From an uncultured Bacteroidales bacterium (GTDB lineage: Bacteria > Bacteroidota > Bacteroidia > Bacteroidales > Bacteroidaceae): 14,591 nucleotides of DNA. Made by a program: the position numbers and the translations under genes. Location: contig CAMAMZ010000044.1 in the NCBI GenBank assembly GCA_945837185.1, positions 1-14,591 of the forward strand, read 5' to 3'. Positions 6,685-14,573 of this stretch are shown piece by piece (position 1 is the stretch's first letter; each line of letters begins with the position of its first letter). The notes beneath the pieces were generated by a model that was given only the letters and a program-made list of their open reading frames with translations, did no database searches and was not told the origin of the DNA.

Positions 6685-7351
6685 CCACCTCTACCACCCG
6701 GAGCACCTCCCCTTCCACACGGAAACGGATATCATAAGCTTCAAACGGCATGCCATACACCTTGGTAGCGTCCTGATGATAGTGTGGGCGTGGGTCTAAG
6801 GCCAAGATTCCTTCCAACATCTCCACTTCTTTCTTTGTCAGGCAGCGGGTCACCTCAGCAGGCATCACCACCTGCAGGCGCTTGATGGCATGTGTATCGG
6901 TAAACCCTCCTCGTGCTTCAGGATGGCAGTCGGTATAGGGGATATAGGGTTTGATGTCGTAGATAGGCGTGCCATCCATCAGGTCGGCTCCCAACACGTG
7001 AATCACCGGACCTTGCGTGGGATGCTTTTCAATGCGCGCTATACGCACAGACGACAAGCCCAAGGGATTGGGACGAAAGGGTGAGCGGGTAGCGAAAACT
7101 CCCATCTTTTCATTGCCTCCCAACAGTGGCGGGCGCACCACCAAACTATTGGCGGCATGCGGATTGGCAGAAAAGCCCCACACTAACCAAAGGAAATCAA
7201 ACCCTTCCAAACCACGTAACGCATCGGTGGAGCGATAGGCGGGTTCAAACACTATGCGACCTTCCAAGTCGGCTACCAGACCACTCTGTTTCGGGACACC
7301 AAACTTCGAGCGGAAAGGCGAGCGGAAAAAAGCTATCGGTTGTATCTCCAT
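6659..7351 (-). CDS. trmO: tRNA (adenine(37)-N6)-methyltransferase TrmO
   Basis: This 230-residue protein of the TrmO (TsaA/YaeB) family methylates the N6 atom of t6A37 in certain threonine tRNAs using SAM, giving m6t6A. The beta-barrel SAM-binding domain occupies roughly 1-150 and shows the family signatures FATRSPFRPNPLGLS (about 86-100) and DGTPIYDIKPYIPY (about 125-138). The smaller C-terminal domain carries DPRPHYH. Length and both signature motifs are normal, so it looks functional. It follows uvrA by 9 bases and is almost certainly co-transcribed with it. Its 3' end overlaps hemW by 26 bases in convergent orientation. No terminator hairpin is visible just beyond its stop codon. Confidence 0.92.
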   Translation of the reverse strand: MEIQPIAFFRSPFRSKFGVPKQSGLVADLEGRIVFEPAYRSTDALRGLEGFDFLWLVWGFSANPHAANSLVVRPPLLGGNEKMGVFATRSPFRPNPLGLSSVRIARIEKHPTQGPVIHVLGADLMDGTPIYDIKPYIPYTDCHPEARGGFTDTHAIKRLQVVMPAEVTRCLTKKEVEMLEGILALDPRPHYHQDATKVYGMPFEAYDIRFRVEGEVLRVVEVATRTPEQP

Positions 7352-7360
7352 CTTGCTATC

Positions 7361-10204
7361 CTATGAATGATTGCATCCCTTGGCAAGCACTTCCTTCAAA
7401 TAGCGTGCCGTATAGCTCTCCTTGCAGTTCACCACTTCTTCGGGTGTTCCTACAGCCATCACCTGTCCGCCTCCTCTTCCACCTTCCGGACCGATGTCTA
7501 TCAGATGGTCGGCCAACTTGATGACATCCAGGTTGTGCTCAATAATCAAAACCGTATTCCCCTTATCGACCAGTTTGCCCAACACATCCATCAAGATACG
7601 GATGTCTTCAAAGTGCAAACCCGTAGTGGGCTCATCGAGGATAAAGAGCGTTTTCCCCGTATCACGTTTTGCCAGTTCTGTTGCCAACTTCACGCGCTGA
7701 CTTTCACCTCCCGACAAGGTTGTGCTCGACTGCCCGAGTTTGATATATCCCAGTCCCACTTCCTGCAACGACTTAATCTTGGGCAGTATGGCCGGCACAT
7801 TGGCAAAAAACTCCACAGCCTGATTAATGGTCATATCCAGCACATCCGCAATCGACTTACCTTTGAACCGCACCTCCAACGTTTCCCTGTTATAGCGTTT
7901 GCCATGACACACCTCACAGGGCACCAGCACATCGGGCAGGAAATTCATCTCTATCGTCTTGTAACCATTGCCCGCACACGCATCACAACGGCCACCCTTC
8001 ACATTGAAAGAGAATCTGCCCGGCTTATAGCCCCTTATCTTGGCTTCCGGCAGATTTACAAACAGATTGCGTATGTCGGAGAATACACCCGTATAAGTAG
8101 CCGGATTGCTGCGGGGCGTACGCCCGATGGGACTTTGGTCAACCGTCACCACCTTATCTATATTGGCTATGCCCTCTATGGCATCATAAGCGAGGGGTTT
8201 CTTCAATGCTCTATAGAAATGATGTGCAAGAATGGGCTGCAATGTTTCGTTGACCAATGTCGACTTGCCCGAGCCGCTGACACCGGTCACCACAATCAAC
8301 TTACCCAAAGGGAACGACACATCAATATGTTTCAGATTATTTCCACAACAGCCTTTCAAAACGATAGCCTTTCCGTTGCCTGCTCTCCGTTGTGCCGGAA
8401 CGGCAATCTGTCTTTCCCCGTTCAGATACTGAGCCGTAATTGTCTGTGTGCGCAACATATCGTGTGGTGTGCCTTGAAACACCACTTCTCCTCCTTTCCT
8501 CCCGGCCATAGGACCAATATCCACTATCCAGTCGGCAGCCCGCATCATATCTTCGTCATGCTCCACCACAATCACCGTGTTGCCCAAATCACGCAACTCC
8601 TTGAGCGAATGGATGAGGCGTTGGTTGTCGCGCTGATGCAGTCCGATACTGGGCTCATCGAGAATATACAGCACATTCACCAGTTGTGTGCCTATTTGGG
8701 TTGCCAAACGGATACGCTGGCTCTCACCTCCCGACAAAGAGGCCGACTGACGGTTGAGCGACAGATAATCCAACCCTACATCCAACAGGAAATCTACTCT
8801 TGTCAAGAGCTCCTTCACGATCTCTGCCGCTATGGCACGTTGCTGAGGGGCAAGCTGCTCCTCCAGTGCCTGCAGCCATGCCTTGAAATCAGGCAAATCC
8901 ATATTGGCCACTTCCGAGATGTTCTTTCCTGCCATACGGTAGGCCAACGCCTCCTTCTTAAGGCGCTGTCCGCCACATTCAGGACACGTTACCAACGCCA
9001 GGAACTGTTCTGCCCATTTCTGTCCCGAAGCAGAATCATCGTTCTCCATGACATCTCGAAGGTATTTTATCACTCCGTCAAACGAAGTGAAGTAATCGCT
9101 CGACGTGTGCACCAGTTCCTTGGCTATACGCACCTGTTCCATAGTGCCATACAACACCTCTTGCATAGCCTCCTCAGGAATAGCCTCCACAGGGGTCTTG
9201 ATGTCGCAGCCATATTTCTTCAGAATGGCGTCAATCTGCCAGAAAATCATCTGGTTCTTGTATTTTCCAATAGGCAGGAAGGCTCCTTGGTAAATGCTCA
9301 ACGAATTGTCGGGTATCACCTTTTTCATATCCACCTCGTTGATGACTCCCAAGCCCTTGCAATGGGGGCATGCCCCTTCGGGTGAGTTGAAGGAGAACAG
9401 GTTAGGGGCCGGATCGCCATAGGCAATGCCGGTGACCGGATCCATCAGTTTGCGGGAGAAGTTTCGCACCTCCTCTGTATCGTAATCCATAATCATCAAC
9501 GTGCCTTCCCCTTGCTTCATGGCCACTTTGACCGACTTCTGCAAGCGCTCGTCATCCTTGTCTTGCACCTTCAGCTTGTCAATCACCACCTCTATGTTGT
9601 GGTTCTTATAACGGTCAACCCTCATTTCGGGCAGAATTTCCTTGATACTCCCATCAACACGGGCATACAGATAGCCTTTTCTGCGCAAACTCTCGAAAAG
9701 CTCCCTATAGTGTCCTTTGCGTTGGCGCACCAAAGGAGCCATGATGCAGATACGCTTCCCCGCGTAATCGTCCAGTATCATACGGATGATTCTTTCTTCC
9801 GTATATTTCACCATCGGTTCGCCCGATGCATAGCTATAGGCCGTAGCAGCCCTTGCAAAGAGCAGACGCAGATAATCATAGATTTCGGTTGTGGTGCCCA
9901 CGGTAGAGCGTGGATTCCGGTTGGTTGTTTTCTGGTCGATACTGATTACCGGACTCAGTCCCGTTATCTTGTCTACATCCGGCCGTTCAAAACCTCCGAG
10001 GAAATTCCGGGCATAGGCCGAGAAGGTTTCAATATAGCGTCTCTGTCCTTCCGCAAAAATGGTGTCGAAAGCCAGCGACGACTTGCCGGAACCTGATAGG
10101 CCCGTAATCACCGTCAGTGAGTTTCTTGGAATGGTAGCGTCCACATTTTTCAAGTTGTGCACCCTGGCCCCATACACGCGGATTTCTTCCTCTTCCTCTA
10201 TCAT
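7361..10204 (-). CDS. uvrA: Excinuclease ABC subunit A (UvrA)
   Basis: UvrA is the DNA damage recognition ATPase of nucleotide excision repair, acting with UvrB and then UvrC. The 947 residues contain two complete ABC ATPase halves. The first has P-loop GLSGSGKS (35-42), signature LSGGESQ (490-496) and Walker B ILDEP (514-518); the second has P-loop GVSGSGKST (641-649), signature LSGGESQ (830-836) and Walker B ILDEP (855-859). Zinc-binding cysteines occur at C279/C282 with C407/C410, and at C740/C743 with C763/C766; the second module is the conserved DNA-contacting one. All key residues are intact and the length is normal for a housekeeping UvrA. It lies 18 bases after the CTD-protein gene and 9 bases before trmO, so the three probably form one transcript. 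I see no internal LexA-like operator or separate promoter in the short upstream gap. Confidence 0.97.
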   Translation of the reverse strand: MIEEEEEIRVYGARVHNLKNVDATIPRNSLTVITGLSGSGKSSLAFDTIFAEGQRRYIETFSAYARNFLGGFERPDVDKITGLSPVISIDQKTTNRNPRSTVGTTTEIYDYLRLLFARAATAYSYASGEPMVKYTEERIIRMILDDYAGKRICIMAPLVRQRKGHYRELFESLRRKGYLYARVDGSIKEILPEMRVDRYKNHNIEVVIDKLKVQDKDDERLQKSVKVAMKQGEGTLMIMDYDTEEVRNFSRKLMDPVTGIAYGDPAPNLFSFNSPEGACPHCKGLGVINEVDMKKVIPDNSLSIYQGAFLPIGKYKNQMIFWQIDAILKKYGCDIKTPVEAIPEEAMQEVLYGTMEQVRIAKELVHTSSDYFTSFDGVIKYLRDVMENDDSASGQKWAEQFLALVTCPECGGQRLKKEALAYRMAGKNISEVANMDLPDFKAWLQALEEQLAPQQRAIAAEIVKELLTRVDFLLDVGLDYLSLNRQSASLSGGESQRIRLATQIGTQLVNVLYILDEPSIGLHQRDNQRLIHSLKELRDLGNTVIVVEHDEDMMRAADWIVDIGPMAGRKGGEVVFQGTPHDMLRTQTITAQYLNGERQIAVPAQRRAGNGKAIVLKGCCGNNLKHIDVSFPLGKLIVVTGVSGSGKSTLVNETLQPILAHHFYRALKKPLAYDAIEGIANIDKVVTVDQSPIGRTPRSNPATYTGVFSDIRNLFVNLPEAKIRGYKPGRFSFNVKGGRCDACAGNGYKTIEMNFLPDVLVPCEVCHGKRYNRETLEVRFKGKSIADVLDMTINQAVEFFANVPAILPKIKSLQEVGLGYIKLGQSSTTLSGGESQRVKLATELAKRDTGKTLFILDEPTTGLHFEDIRILMDVLGKLVDKGNTVLIIEHNLDVIKLADHLIDIGPEGGRGGGQVMAVGTPEEVVNCKESYTARYLKEVLAKGCNHS

Positions 10205-10222
10205 ATCTTTCTTTTATTGTTA

Positions 10223-10951
10223 TTAGCGCGATGCATCCGGCACCTCGTCTATGTGCTGCCGGAGCAAGTTCACGTCTTTCTTTATATCATACACCCTTCC
10301 GTCAGCCCCTTTAGCCTTTACCAGACAATAATAGGTGCCATCCTTCACAGCCTTGCCACGATAGGTGCCATCCCATCCTCCGGCCGGGTCTTTCCATTCA
10401 TAGAGTTTCTGTCCCCAACGGTTAAAGATGATGGCTCTGAAGGCAATGATGCTTTGGTATCCGGGTTTCGCCCTGTATATATCATTTATTCCGTCGCCAT
10501 TGGGCGTGAAGGCATTGGGAAATTCCAACTTACTCTCGTAGACCGTAATACAGAAAGGACCTTCGCTCCAGTAGTCTTCGGTGTAAGCAACCGTATCGGT
10601 GCCTTGTACAAAGGTGGCATAGCACACGGCATAATGTGCACCGGCCTCGACAAAGGTGTATTCCGTATTCTCCTCATAGCGCACCAGATAGGGGCTATCC
10701 ATCTTGCCTTCCCTATAGAAACGCCATTCATAATGGGCAGTCCACCCTTCCGTGTTCGAAGGCTGCAGGCGGAACATTGCTTTTATGGGAGCCGAACCGG
10801 CAAAAACCTTATCCGTATTTTCATTGCCGTCGACATCGGTACATACCATCACAGGAGCAATGGCAGGAAGTTGGGCCCTCAGCGCCATCCCTTCCCACAG
10901 GAGCAATGAAAGCATCATCACACAGCTACGAATCATCTTGTTTTGCCACAT
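10223..10951 (-). CDS. Secreted protein with type-B gliding/T9SS C-terminal domain
   Basis: This 242-residue exported protein has a signal peptide (hydrophobic core about 10-25, likely cleaved after ALRA). A region of about 30-138 looks like a PKD/Ig-type beta-sandwich. Residues 144-231 form a gliding-motility-associated C-terminal domain (CHU_C / type-B T9SS sorting family): FPNAFTPNGDGINDIY, then IFNRWGQKLYEW, WDGTYRGK and KDGTYYCLVKA. An 11-residue tail follows that domain. Type-B domains direct export through the type IX system in species that have it, but such genes also occur in Bacteroidales without a complete T9SS, so surface export is an inference. No enzymatic domain is seen. It is the first gene of a probable operon with uvrA and trmO, an odd partnership. 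Met6 (start at 10936) also gives a good signal peptide, and would give a longer mRNA leader. Confidence 0.85.
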   Translation of the reverse strand: MWQNKMIRSCVMMLSLLLWEGMALRAQLPAIAPVMVCTDVDGNENTDKVFAGSAPIKAMFRLQPSNTEGWTAHYEWRFYREGKMDSPYLVRYEENTEYTFVEAGAHYAVCYATFVQGTDTVAYTEDYWSEGPFCITVYESKLEFPNAFTPNGDGINDIYRAKPGYQSIIAFRAIIFNRWGQKLYEWKDPAGGWDGTYRGKAVKDGTYYCLVKAKGADGRVYDIKKDVNLLRQHIDEVPDASR

Positions 10952-10958
10952 AATTCAT

Positions 10959-10967
10959 GCAAAGTTA
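10959..10967 (-). promoter_or_regulatory. -7 box TAACTTTGC for CTD protein-uvrA-trmO
   Basis: TAACTTTGC on the minus strand lies 7 bases before the first ATG of the CTD-protein gene, or 22 before Met6. The surrounding 15 bases equal those before rprX. No clear TTTG lies 19-21 bases upstream. It faces away from the box at 11011-11019 in the 96-base divergent region. Confidence 0.5.
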
Positions 10968-11010
10968 GCAAAAAGTTGTCAGTTAGGCTTCAGAGTTGGG
11001 AGTTTTTTTG

Positions 11011-11019
11011 TATTTTTGC
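11011..11019 (+). promoter_or_regulatory. -7 box TATTTTTGC for the binding protein-PorT-POT operon
   Basis: TATTTTTGC matches TAnnTTTG and lies 28 bases before the ATG at 11048, which gives a leader of about 20-25 bases. That leader contains CAAGGAA immediately before the ATG. The -33 region is weak (TTAG at 10983-10986, too far upstream). Other T-rich registers are possible. Confidence 0.5.
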
Positions 11020-11047
11020 ATCTGAATCATTATTCATCCTCAAGGAA

Positions 11048-12178
11048 ATGAAGAAACAGCACATATTCTGCATACTTTTCCTGCTAATGGCCCTGGCATC
11101 TTATGCCCAATCAAACATTCGTTCCCGTGCCATAAAAGTAGGTATCATGCTGCCCCTCCACGACATCGATGGTGATGGCCGTCGCATGGTGGAATACTAT
11201 CGTGGGTTCTTACTTGCCTGCAATGATTTGAAAGAGAAAGGTATATCTGCCGACATTCATGCCTGGAATGTTCCCATAGATGCCGATATACGCCAAACCC
11301 TCCTCGACCCTGCCGCCAGTCAGTGCGACATCATTGTCGGTCCGCTCTATACAGCACAAGTAAAATATCTGGGCGATTTCTGCCGCAACTACCATATCCG
11401 CATGGTCATTCCCTTCTCTATAGCCAGCGAGGAGGTGAACCACAATCCACAGATATCGCAAGTATACCAGTCTGTCACCGCACTCAACGACCAAGCCATT
11501 GCGGCCTTTCTGGAGCGCTTTCCCAAACATCACCCCGTATTCATTGATTGCAACGACACCACCAGTCGTAAAGGCATCTTTACCTTTGGCCTGCGCCAGC
11601 GGTTGGAGAAAAAAGGCATCAGCTACAGCATTACCAACCTCCGTTCGTCTGAAGAACAGTTTGCCAAGGCTTTCAGTCGCAAGAAGCCTAATGTGGTGGT
11701 GCTCAATACCGGTCGCTCGCCCGAACTGAACATTGCCTTGGCCAAGCTCAACGGCCTTGTCACGGTGAGCCCCGACCTTTCCATCTCGCTCTTTGGCTAC
11801 ACCGAGTGGCTGATGTATAAGAAATATAACATGGAGAATTTCCATCGGTTCGATACCTATATACCCACCACCTTTTATTATAATCCTTTGGCACCCGATG
11901 TGCAACGCATTGAGAAACTCTACAGGCAGTGGTTCCATCAAGACATGCAAGTGGCGCTTCCGCGGTTTGCCATTACCGGCTACGACCATGCCCGCTTCTT
12001 CCTGGAAGGCCTCCACACCTATGGCAACGACTTTACAGGTGGGCGCGGCCAACAGGTTAGCAGTCCGCTGCAGTCACCACTGCAGTTTGTCAAGACACCT
12101 CAGGGTGGCATGCAGAACCGACATTTCCAACTGATACATTATAAACAAGACCAGCTAACAGAATCGATAACCTACTGA
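11048..12178 (+). CDS. Periplasmic-binding-fold (type 1 PBP-like) exported protein
   Basis: The 376-residue product has a signal peptide (residues 1-20, ASYA then Q) without a lipobox cysteine at the cleavage site, so it is probably soluble in the periplasm. The mature part resembles the type 1 periplasmic-binding fold seen in branched-chain amino acid receptors and in LpoA-like activators of cell-wall synthases: KVGIMLPLHDIDGDGRRMVEYYRGFLLA near the N-terminus, then CDIIVGPLYTAQV, VIPFSIAS and ITGYDHARFFLEGL. Bacteroidetes relatives often carry a LysM domain, which is absent here. The ligand is unknown; a role in amino acid or peptide sensing, or in the cell wall, is speculation. The ATG at 11048 was chosen over the in-frame ATG at 10943 because it precedes the signal peptide and lies after the promoter box. 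The stop overlaps the next start by one base (TGATG). Confidence 0.75.
   Translation: MKKQHIFCILFLLMALASYAQSNIRSRAIKVGIMLPLHDIDGDGRRMVEYYRGFLLACNDLKEKGISADIHAWNVPIDADIRQTLLDPAASQCDIIVGPLYTAQVKYLGDFCRNYHIRMVIPFSIASEEVNHNPQISQVYQSVTALNDQAIAAFLERFPKHHPVFIDCNDTTSRKGIFTFGLRQRLEKKGISYSITNLRSSEEQFAKAFSRKKPNVVVLNTGRSPELNIALAKLNGLVTVSPDLSISLFGYTEWLMYKKYNMENFHRFDTYIPTTFYYNPLAPDVQRIEKLYRQWFHQDMQVALPRFAITGYDHARFFLEGLHTYGNDFTGGRGQQVSSPLQSPLQFVKTPQGGMQNRHFQLIHYKQDQLTESITY
12068..12085 (+). repeat. Intragenic dyad encoding tandem SPLQ
   Basis: CTGCAGT (12068-12074) and ACTGCAG (12079-12085) form a perfect 7-bp dyad around CACC inside the binding-protein gene. The same stretch encodes SPLQ twice in succession. 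It lies about 95 bases before the PorT-family start. Confidence 0.45.
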
Positions 12179-12930
12179 TGAAAAAGATTCTACTATTCCT
12201 CCTGCTCTTTGCATGGCATAGCTCCCTCCTGCTCGCTCAAGTGGGCGAATATCGCAACGACTTCTCTGTGGGAGTGACAGGGGGCTATGTGATGAGCAGT
12301 GTAAACTTTACTCCTACCGTTCCGCAAGCCAGTCATACGGGCATGACGGGAGGTGTGGCTTTCCGCTATGTTTGCGAGAAATATTTCAAGACTGTAGCCT
12401 CTGTCTATGGCGAAATCAACTATACACAAATGGGATGGAAGGAAGACATCCGAACCAAAGACAATGCCCCCGTCATCAATGGCGTTACCGGACTGGCAGA
12501 GGAATATAGCCGCACCATCAATTATGTGCAAGTGCCCTTAATGGCCCATCTGGCTTGGGGAAGAGAGCACAAGGGGTTTAACTTCTTTGTGAATTTAGGT
12601 CCACAGTTCGGTTTCTTCATGAGCGAGAAGACCGAAATGAACTTCAATTTTGATGACCGCAACACAGCTGATCGTGCCACTACGATTGCCGCTCAAGACA
12701 CCATGGCCATAGAAAAGAAGTTTGACTATGGTATTGTAGCGGGCGGTGGTATTGAATATAGCATCCCCCGCGTGGGACATTTCCTTTTGGAAGGACGTTA
12801 CTACTATGGTTTGGGCAACCTCTATGGCGACAGCAAGCGCGATTTTTTCGGCAGCTCCAATTTCAGTACCATCATGATTAAACTCAGTTATCTATTCGAT
12901 ATTACCAAAACTAAAAATAAGAAGCATTAA
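12178..12930 (+). CDS. PorT-family outer-membrane beta-barrel protein
   Basis: This 250-residue protein has a Sec signal peptide (1-20, cleavage after LLA or LLAQ) and alternating hydrophobic/aromatic strands of a small outer-membrane beta-barrel, for example VGVTGGYV, TVASVYGEINYTQMGW, FFVNLGPQFGFFM, YGIVAGGGIEY and FLLEGRYYYGLG. It ends in IMIKLSYLFDI, an aromatic-rich last strand like that of other barrels, with a short tail beyond. I place it in the PorT/OMP_b-brl_2 family. PorT of Porphyromonas gingivalis takes part in the type IX secretion system, but this family is large and most members have no known role, so no T9SS function is claimed. Its ATG overlaps the preceding stop by one base, and the transporter gene starts 2 bases after its stop, which suggests translational coupling of all three. 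Confidence 0.8.
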   Translation: MKKILLFLLLFAWHSSLLLAQVGEYRNDFSVGVTGGYVMSSVNFTPTVPQASHTGMTGGVAFRYVCEKYFKTVASVYGEINYTQMGWKEDIRTKDNAPVINGVTGLAEEYSRTINYVQVPLMAHLAWGREHKGFNFFVNLGPQFGFFMSEKTEMNFNFDDRNTADRATTIAAQDTMAIEKKFDYGIVAGGGIEYSIPRVGHFLLEGRYYYGLGNLYGDSKRDFFGSSNFSTIMIKLSYLFDITKTKNKKH

Positions 12931-12932
12931 TT

Positions 12933-14438
12933 ATGTTTGAAGGACAACCCAAAGGTCTATGGACTCTGGCTTTGGCCAACACGGGCGAGCGTTTCGGTTA
13001 TTACACCATGCTTGCCGTCTTTGCATTGTTTCTCGGTGAGAACTTCGGCTTTGCCGCCGGCACAGCATCCGAAATCTACACCTGGTTCTTAACCCTCGTT
13101 TACTTCCTGCCTCTCTTCGGAGGAATGGCAGCCGACAAGTGGGGCTATTCCCGCATGGTGGTGATAGGCATCTTCATCATGTTCTTGGGCTATCTCCTGC
13201 TTTCCGTCCCCTTGGGAAGTGGCGCTATGGCCATTGCCGCCATGGGTGCTGCCTTGCTGCTTGTGAGTGTCGGCACCGGTATGTTCAAGGGCAACCTGCA
13301 GGTGATGGTGGGCGACTTGTACAATGACCCTGCCTATGCCGATAAGCGCGACGCTGGTTTCTCTTTGTTCTACATGCTCATCAACGTGGGAGCTCTTTTC
13401 GCACCTACAGCAGCCATTAAGATTATGGATTGGGCACAACTCTCTTTAGGCTATTCCAAGGCCGACTCCTACCACTTTGCTTTTGCCGTGGCATGTGTTT
13501 CGGTGATTGCCAGCATCTGTATCTACTATTTGGGCAAGAGCACTTTCAGTCAGGTGCTCAACGTGAAAAAGGAGAAGAAGACCAGCACTGCAACTGCCAC
13601 CACCGAAGAGATGTCGCCAGCTGAAACCCGCGAACGCATCATCTGCCTTGTTCTTGTTTTTGCCGTTGTAATCTTCTTCTGGATGGCTTTCCACCAGAAC
13701 GGTCTCACCCTCACCTGGTTTGCCGATGAGTTCACCGCCACCAAGTCAACAGGCATTGAGTCAATGCTCTTCGATGTAACAAACCTCGTGGCTTGCATCT
13801 TCTTGGTTTACGGTTTGTTTGGCATTTTCCAGAGTGTCACCTCCAAGGCAAAGAGCATCTATGGCATCATCATTCTTGCCGGTATCGCTATCTTGGGCTA
13901 CAACGGTACCCATTTGGCCGATGAAGTAACGCTCTCCGCTCCTATCTTCCAGCAGTTCAACGCTTGCTTCGTAGTGATGCTCACACCTGTAAGCATTGCT
14001 CTCTTCAGCTGGTTGGGCAAGAAGGGCAAGGAGCCCAAGGCTCCCGTTAAGATTGGTTTGGGTATGCTCGTTGCTGCAGCAGCCTATCTGCTCATGACCT
14101 TCTTCTCAATAGGTCTTCCTGCCACCGACCACCCCAACCATGTAGCCGATGTAACCCCCAATCTGTTGGTGTCAACCTATCTCATCCTCACCTTTGCCGA
14201 GCTGTTACTCTCTCCCATTGGCATCTCTTTGGTAACCAAGGTAGCTCCTCCCAAGTATCGTGGCATGATGATGGGTGGTTGGTTTGTAGCCACTGCCCTT
14301 GGCAACAAGTTGGTGTCTATTCCCGGCCACATGTGGGATATGGACCTCACCATCGTATGGGGCACGCTGATGTGCATCTGTCTCGTAGCAGCCCTCTTCA
14401 TCTTCTCTATCATCAAGAAGCTGAATAAAGTTTGCTAA
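12933..14438 (+). CDS. POT-family peptide MFS transporter
   Basis: This 501-residue inner-membrane protein has about 14 hydrophobic segments with a charged cytoplasmic loop (about 205-229) between segments 6 and 7. Proton-coupled oligopeptide transporter motifs are visible: ERFGYY (19-24), GGMAADKWGYSR (MFS motif A), GTGMFKGN, SLFYMLINVGALFAP and AELLLSPIGISLVTKVAPPKYRGMMMGG. These support import of di- or tripeptides with protons. The first helix departs from the family: ExxER reads NTGER, so the first glutamate, involved in proton coupling in known members, is Asn16. Substrate and coupling may therefore differ. It is the last gene of a three-gene operon, 2 bases after the PorT-family stop, and a stem-loop follows 22 bases after its own stop. 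Confidence 0.88.
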   Translation: MFEGQPKGLWTLALANTGERFGYYTMLAVFALFLGENFGFAAGTASEIYTWFLTLVYFLPLFGGMAADKWGYSRMVVIGIFIMFLGYLLLSVPLGSGAMAIAAMGAALLLVSVGTGMFKGNLQVMVGDLYNDPAYADKRDAGFSLFYMLINVGALFAPTAAIKIMDWAQLSLGYSKADSYHFAFAVACVSVIASICIYYLGKSTFSQVLNVKKEKKTSTATATTEEMSPAETRERIICLVLVFAVVIFFWMAFHQNGLTLTWFADEFTATKSTGIESMLFDVTNLVACIFLVYGLFGIFQSVTSKAKSIYGIIILAGIAILGYNGTHLADEVTLSAPIFQQFNACFVVMLTPVSIALFSWLGKKGKEPKAPVKIGLGMLVAAAAYLLMTFFSIGLPATDHPNHVADVTPNLLVSTYLILTFAELLLSPIGISLVTKVAPPKYRGMMMGGWFVATALGNKLVSIPGHMWDMDLTIVWGTLMCICLVAALFIFSIIKKLNKVC

Positions 14439-14460
14439 ATCCCACTTCTTCATAAACACC

Positions 14461-14510
14461 GAATCCCGCTATGTCCGCTGCATCTTTGGAGCTGCATAGC
14501 GGGATTCTTT
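14461..14510 (+). terminator. Likely terminator of the POT operon
   Basis: Perfect 13-bp arms GAATCCCGCTATG (14461-14473) and CATAGCGGGATTC (14495-14507) enclose a 21-base loop. The stem is GC-rich and begins 22 bases after the stop codon, but only TTTA follows directly, so the T-tract is weak. A terminator is the simplest reading. Confidence 0.7.
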
Positions 14511-14561
14511 ATAGTTCTTCATCATCGTGATAACAGGTTCAGTTTGGAGATTCTGTGCATC

Positions 14562-14573
14562 AATCACGTGATT
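14562..14573. repeat. 12-bp perfect palindrome AATCACGTGATT
   Basis: AATCACGTGATT is a perfect palindrome in the non-coding tail after the terminator (14511-14591), which otherwise shows no gene or promoter I can support. It may be an operator of a gene beyond the window or part of a dispersed repeat. The sequence ends too soon to decide. Confidence 0.35.

Noticed and set aside
7367..9385. A 672-codon plus-strand open frame
   Set aside because: It lies opposite uvrA. Its translation is rich in His, Gln and Cys with no family motif, as expected of an antisense shadow, while uvrA has all its motifs.
10943..11047. N-terminal extension of the binding-fold gene from the ATG at 10943
   Set aside because: It would put 35 residues before a good signal peptide, and it starts upstream of the proposed promoter box.
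11210..12052. A 280-codon minus-strand open frame
   Set aside because: It is antisense to the binding-fold protein and has no promoter, signal peptide or recognisable motif.
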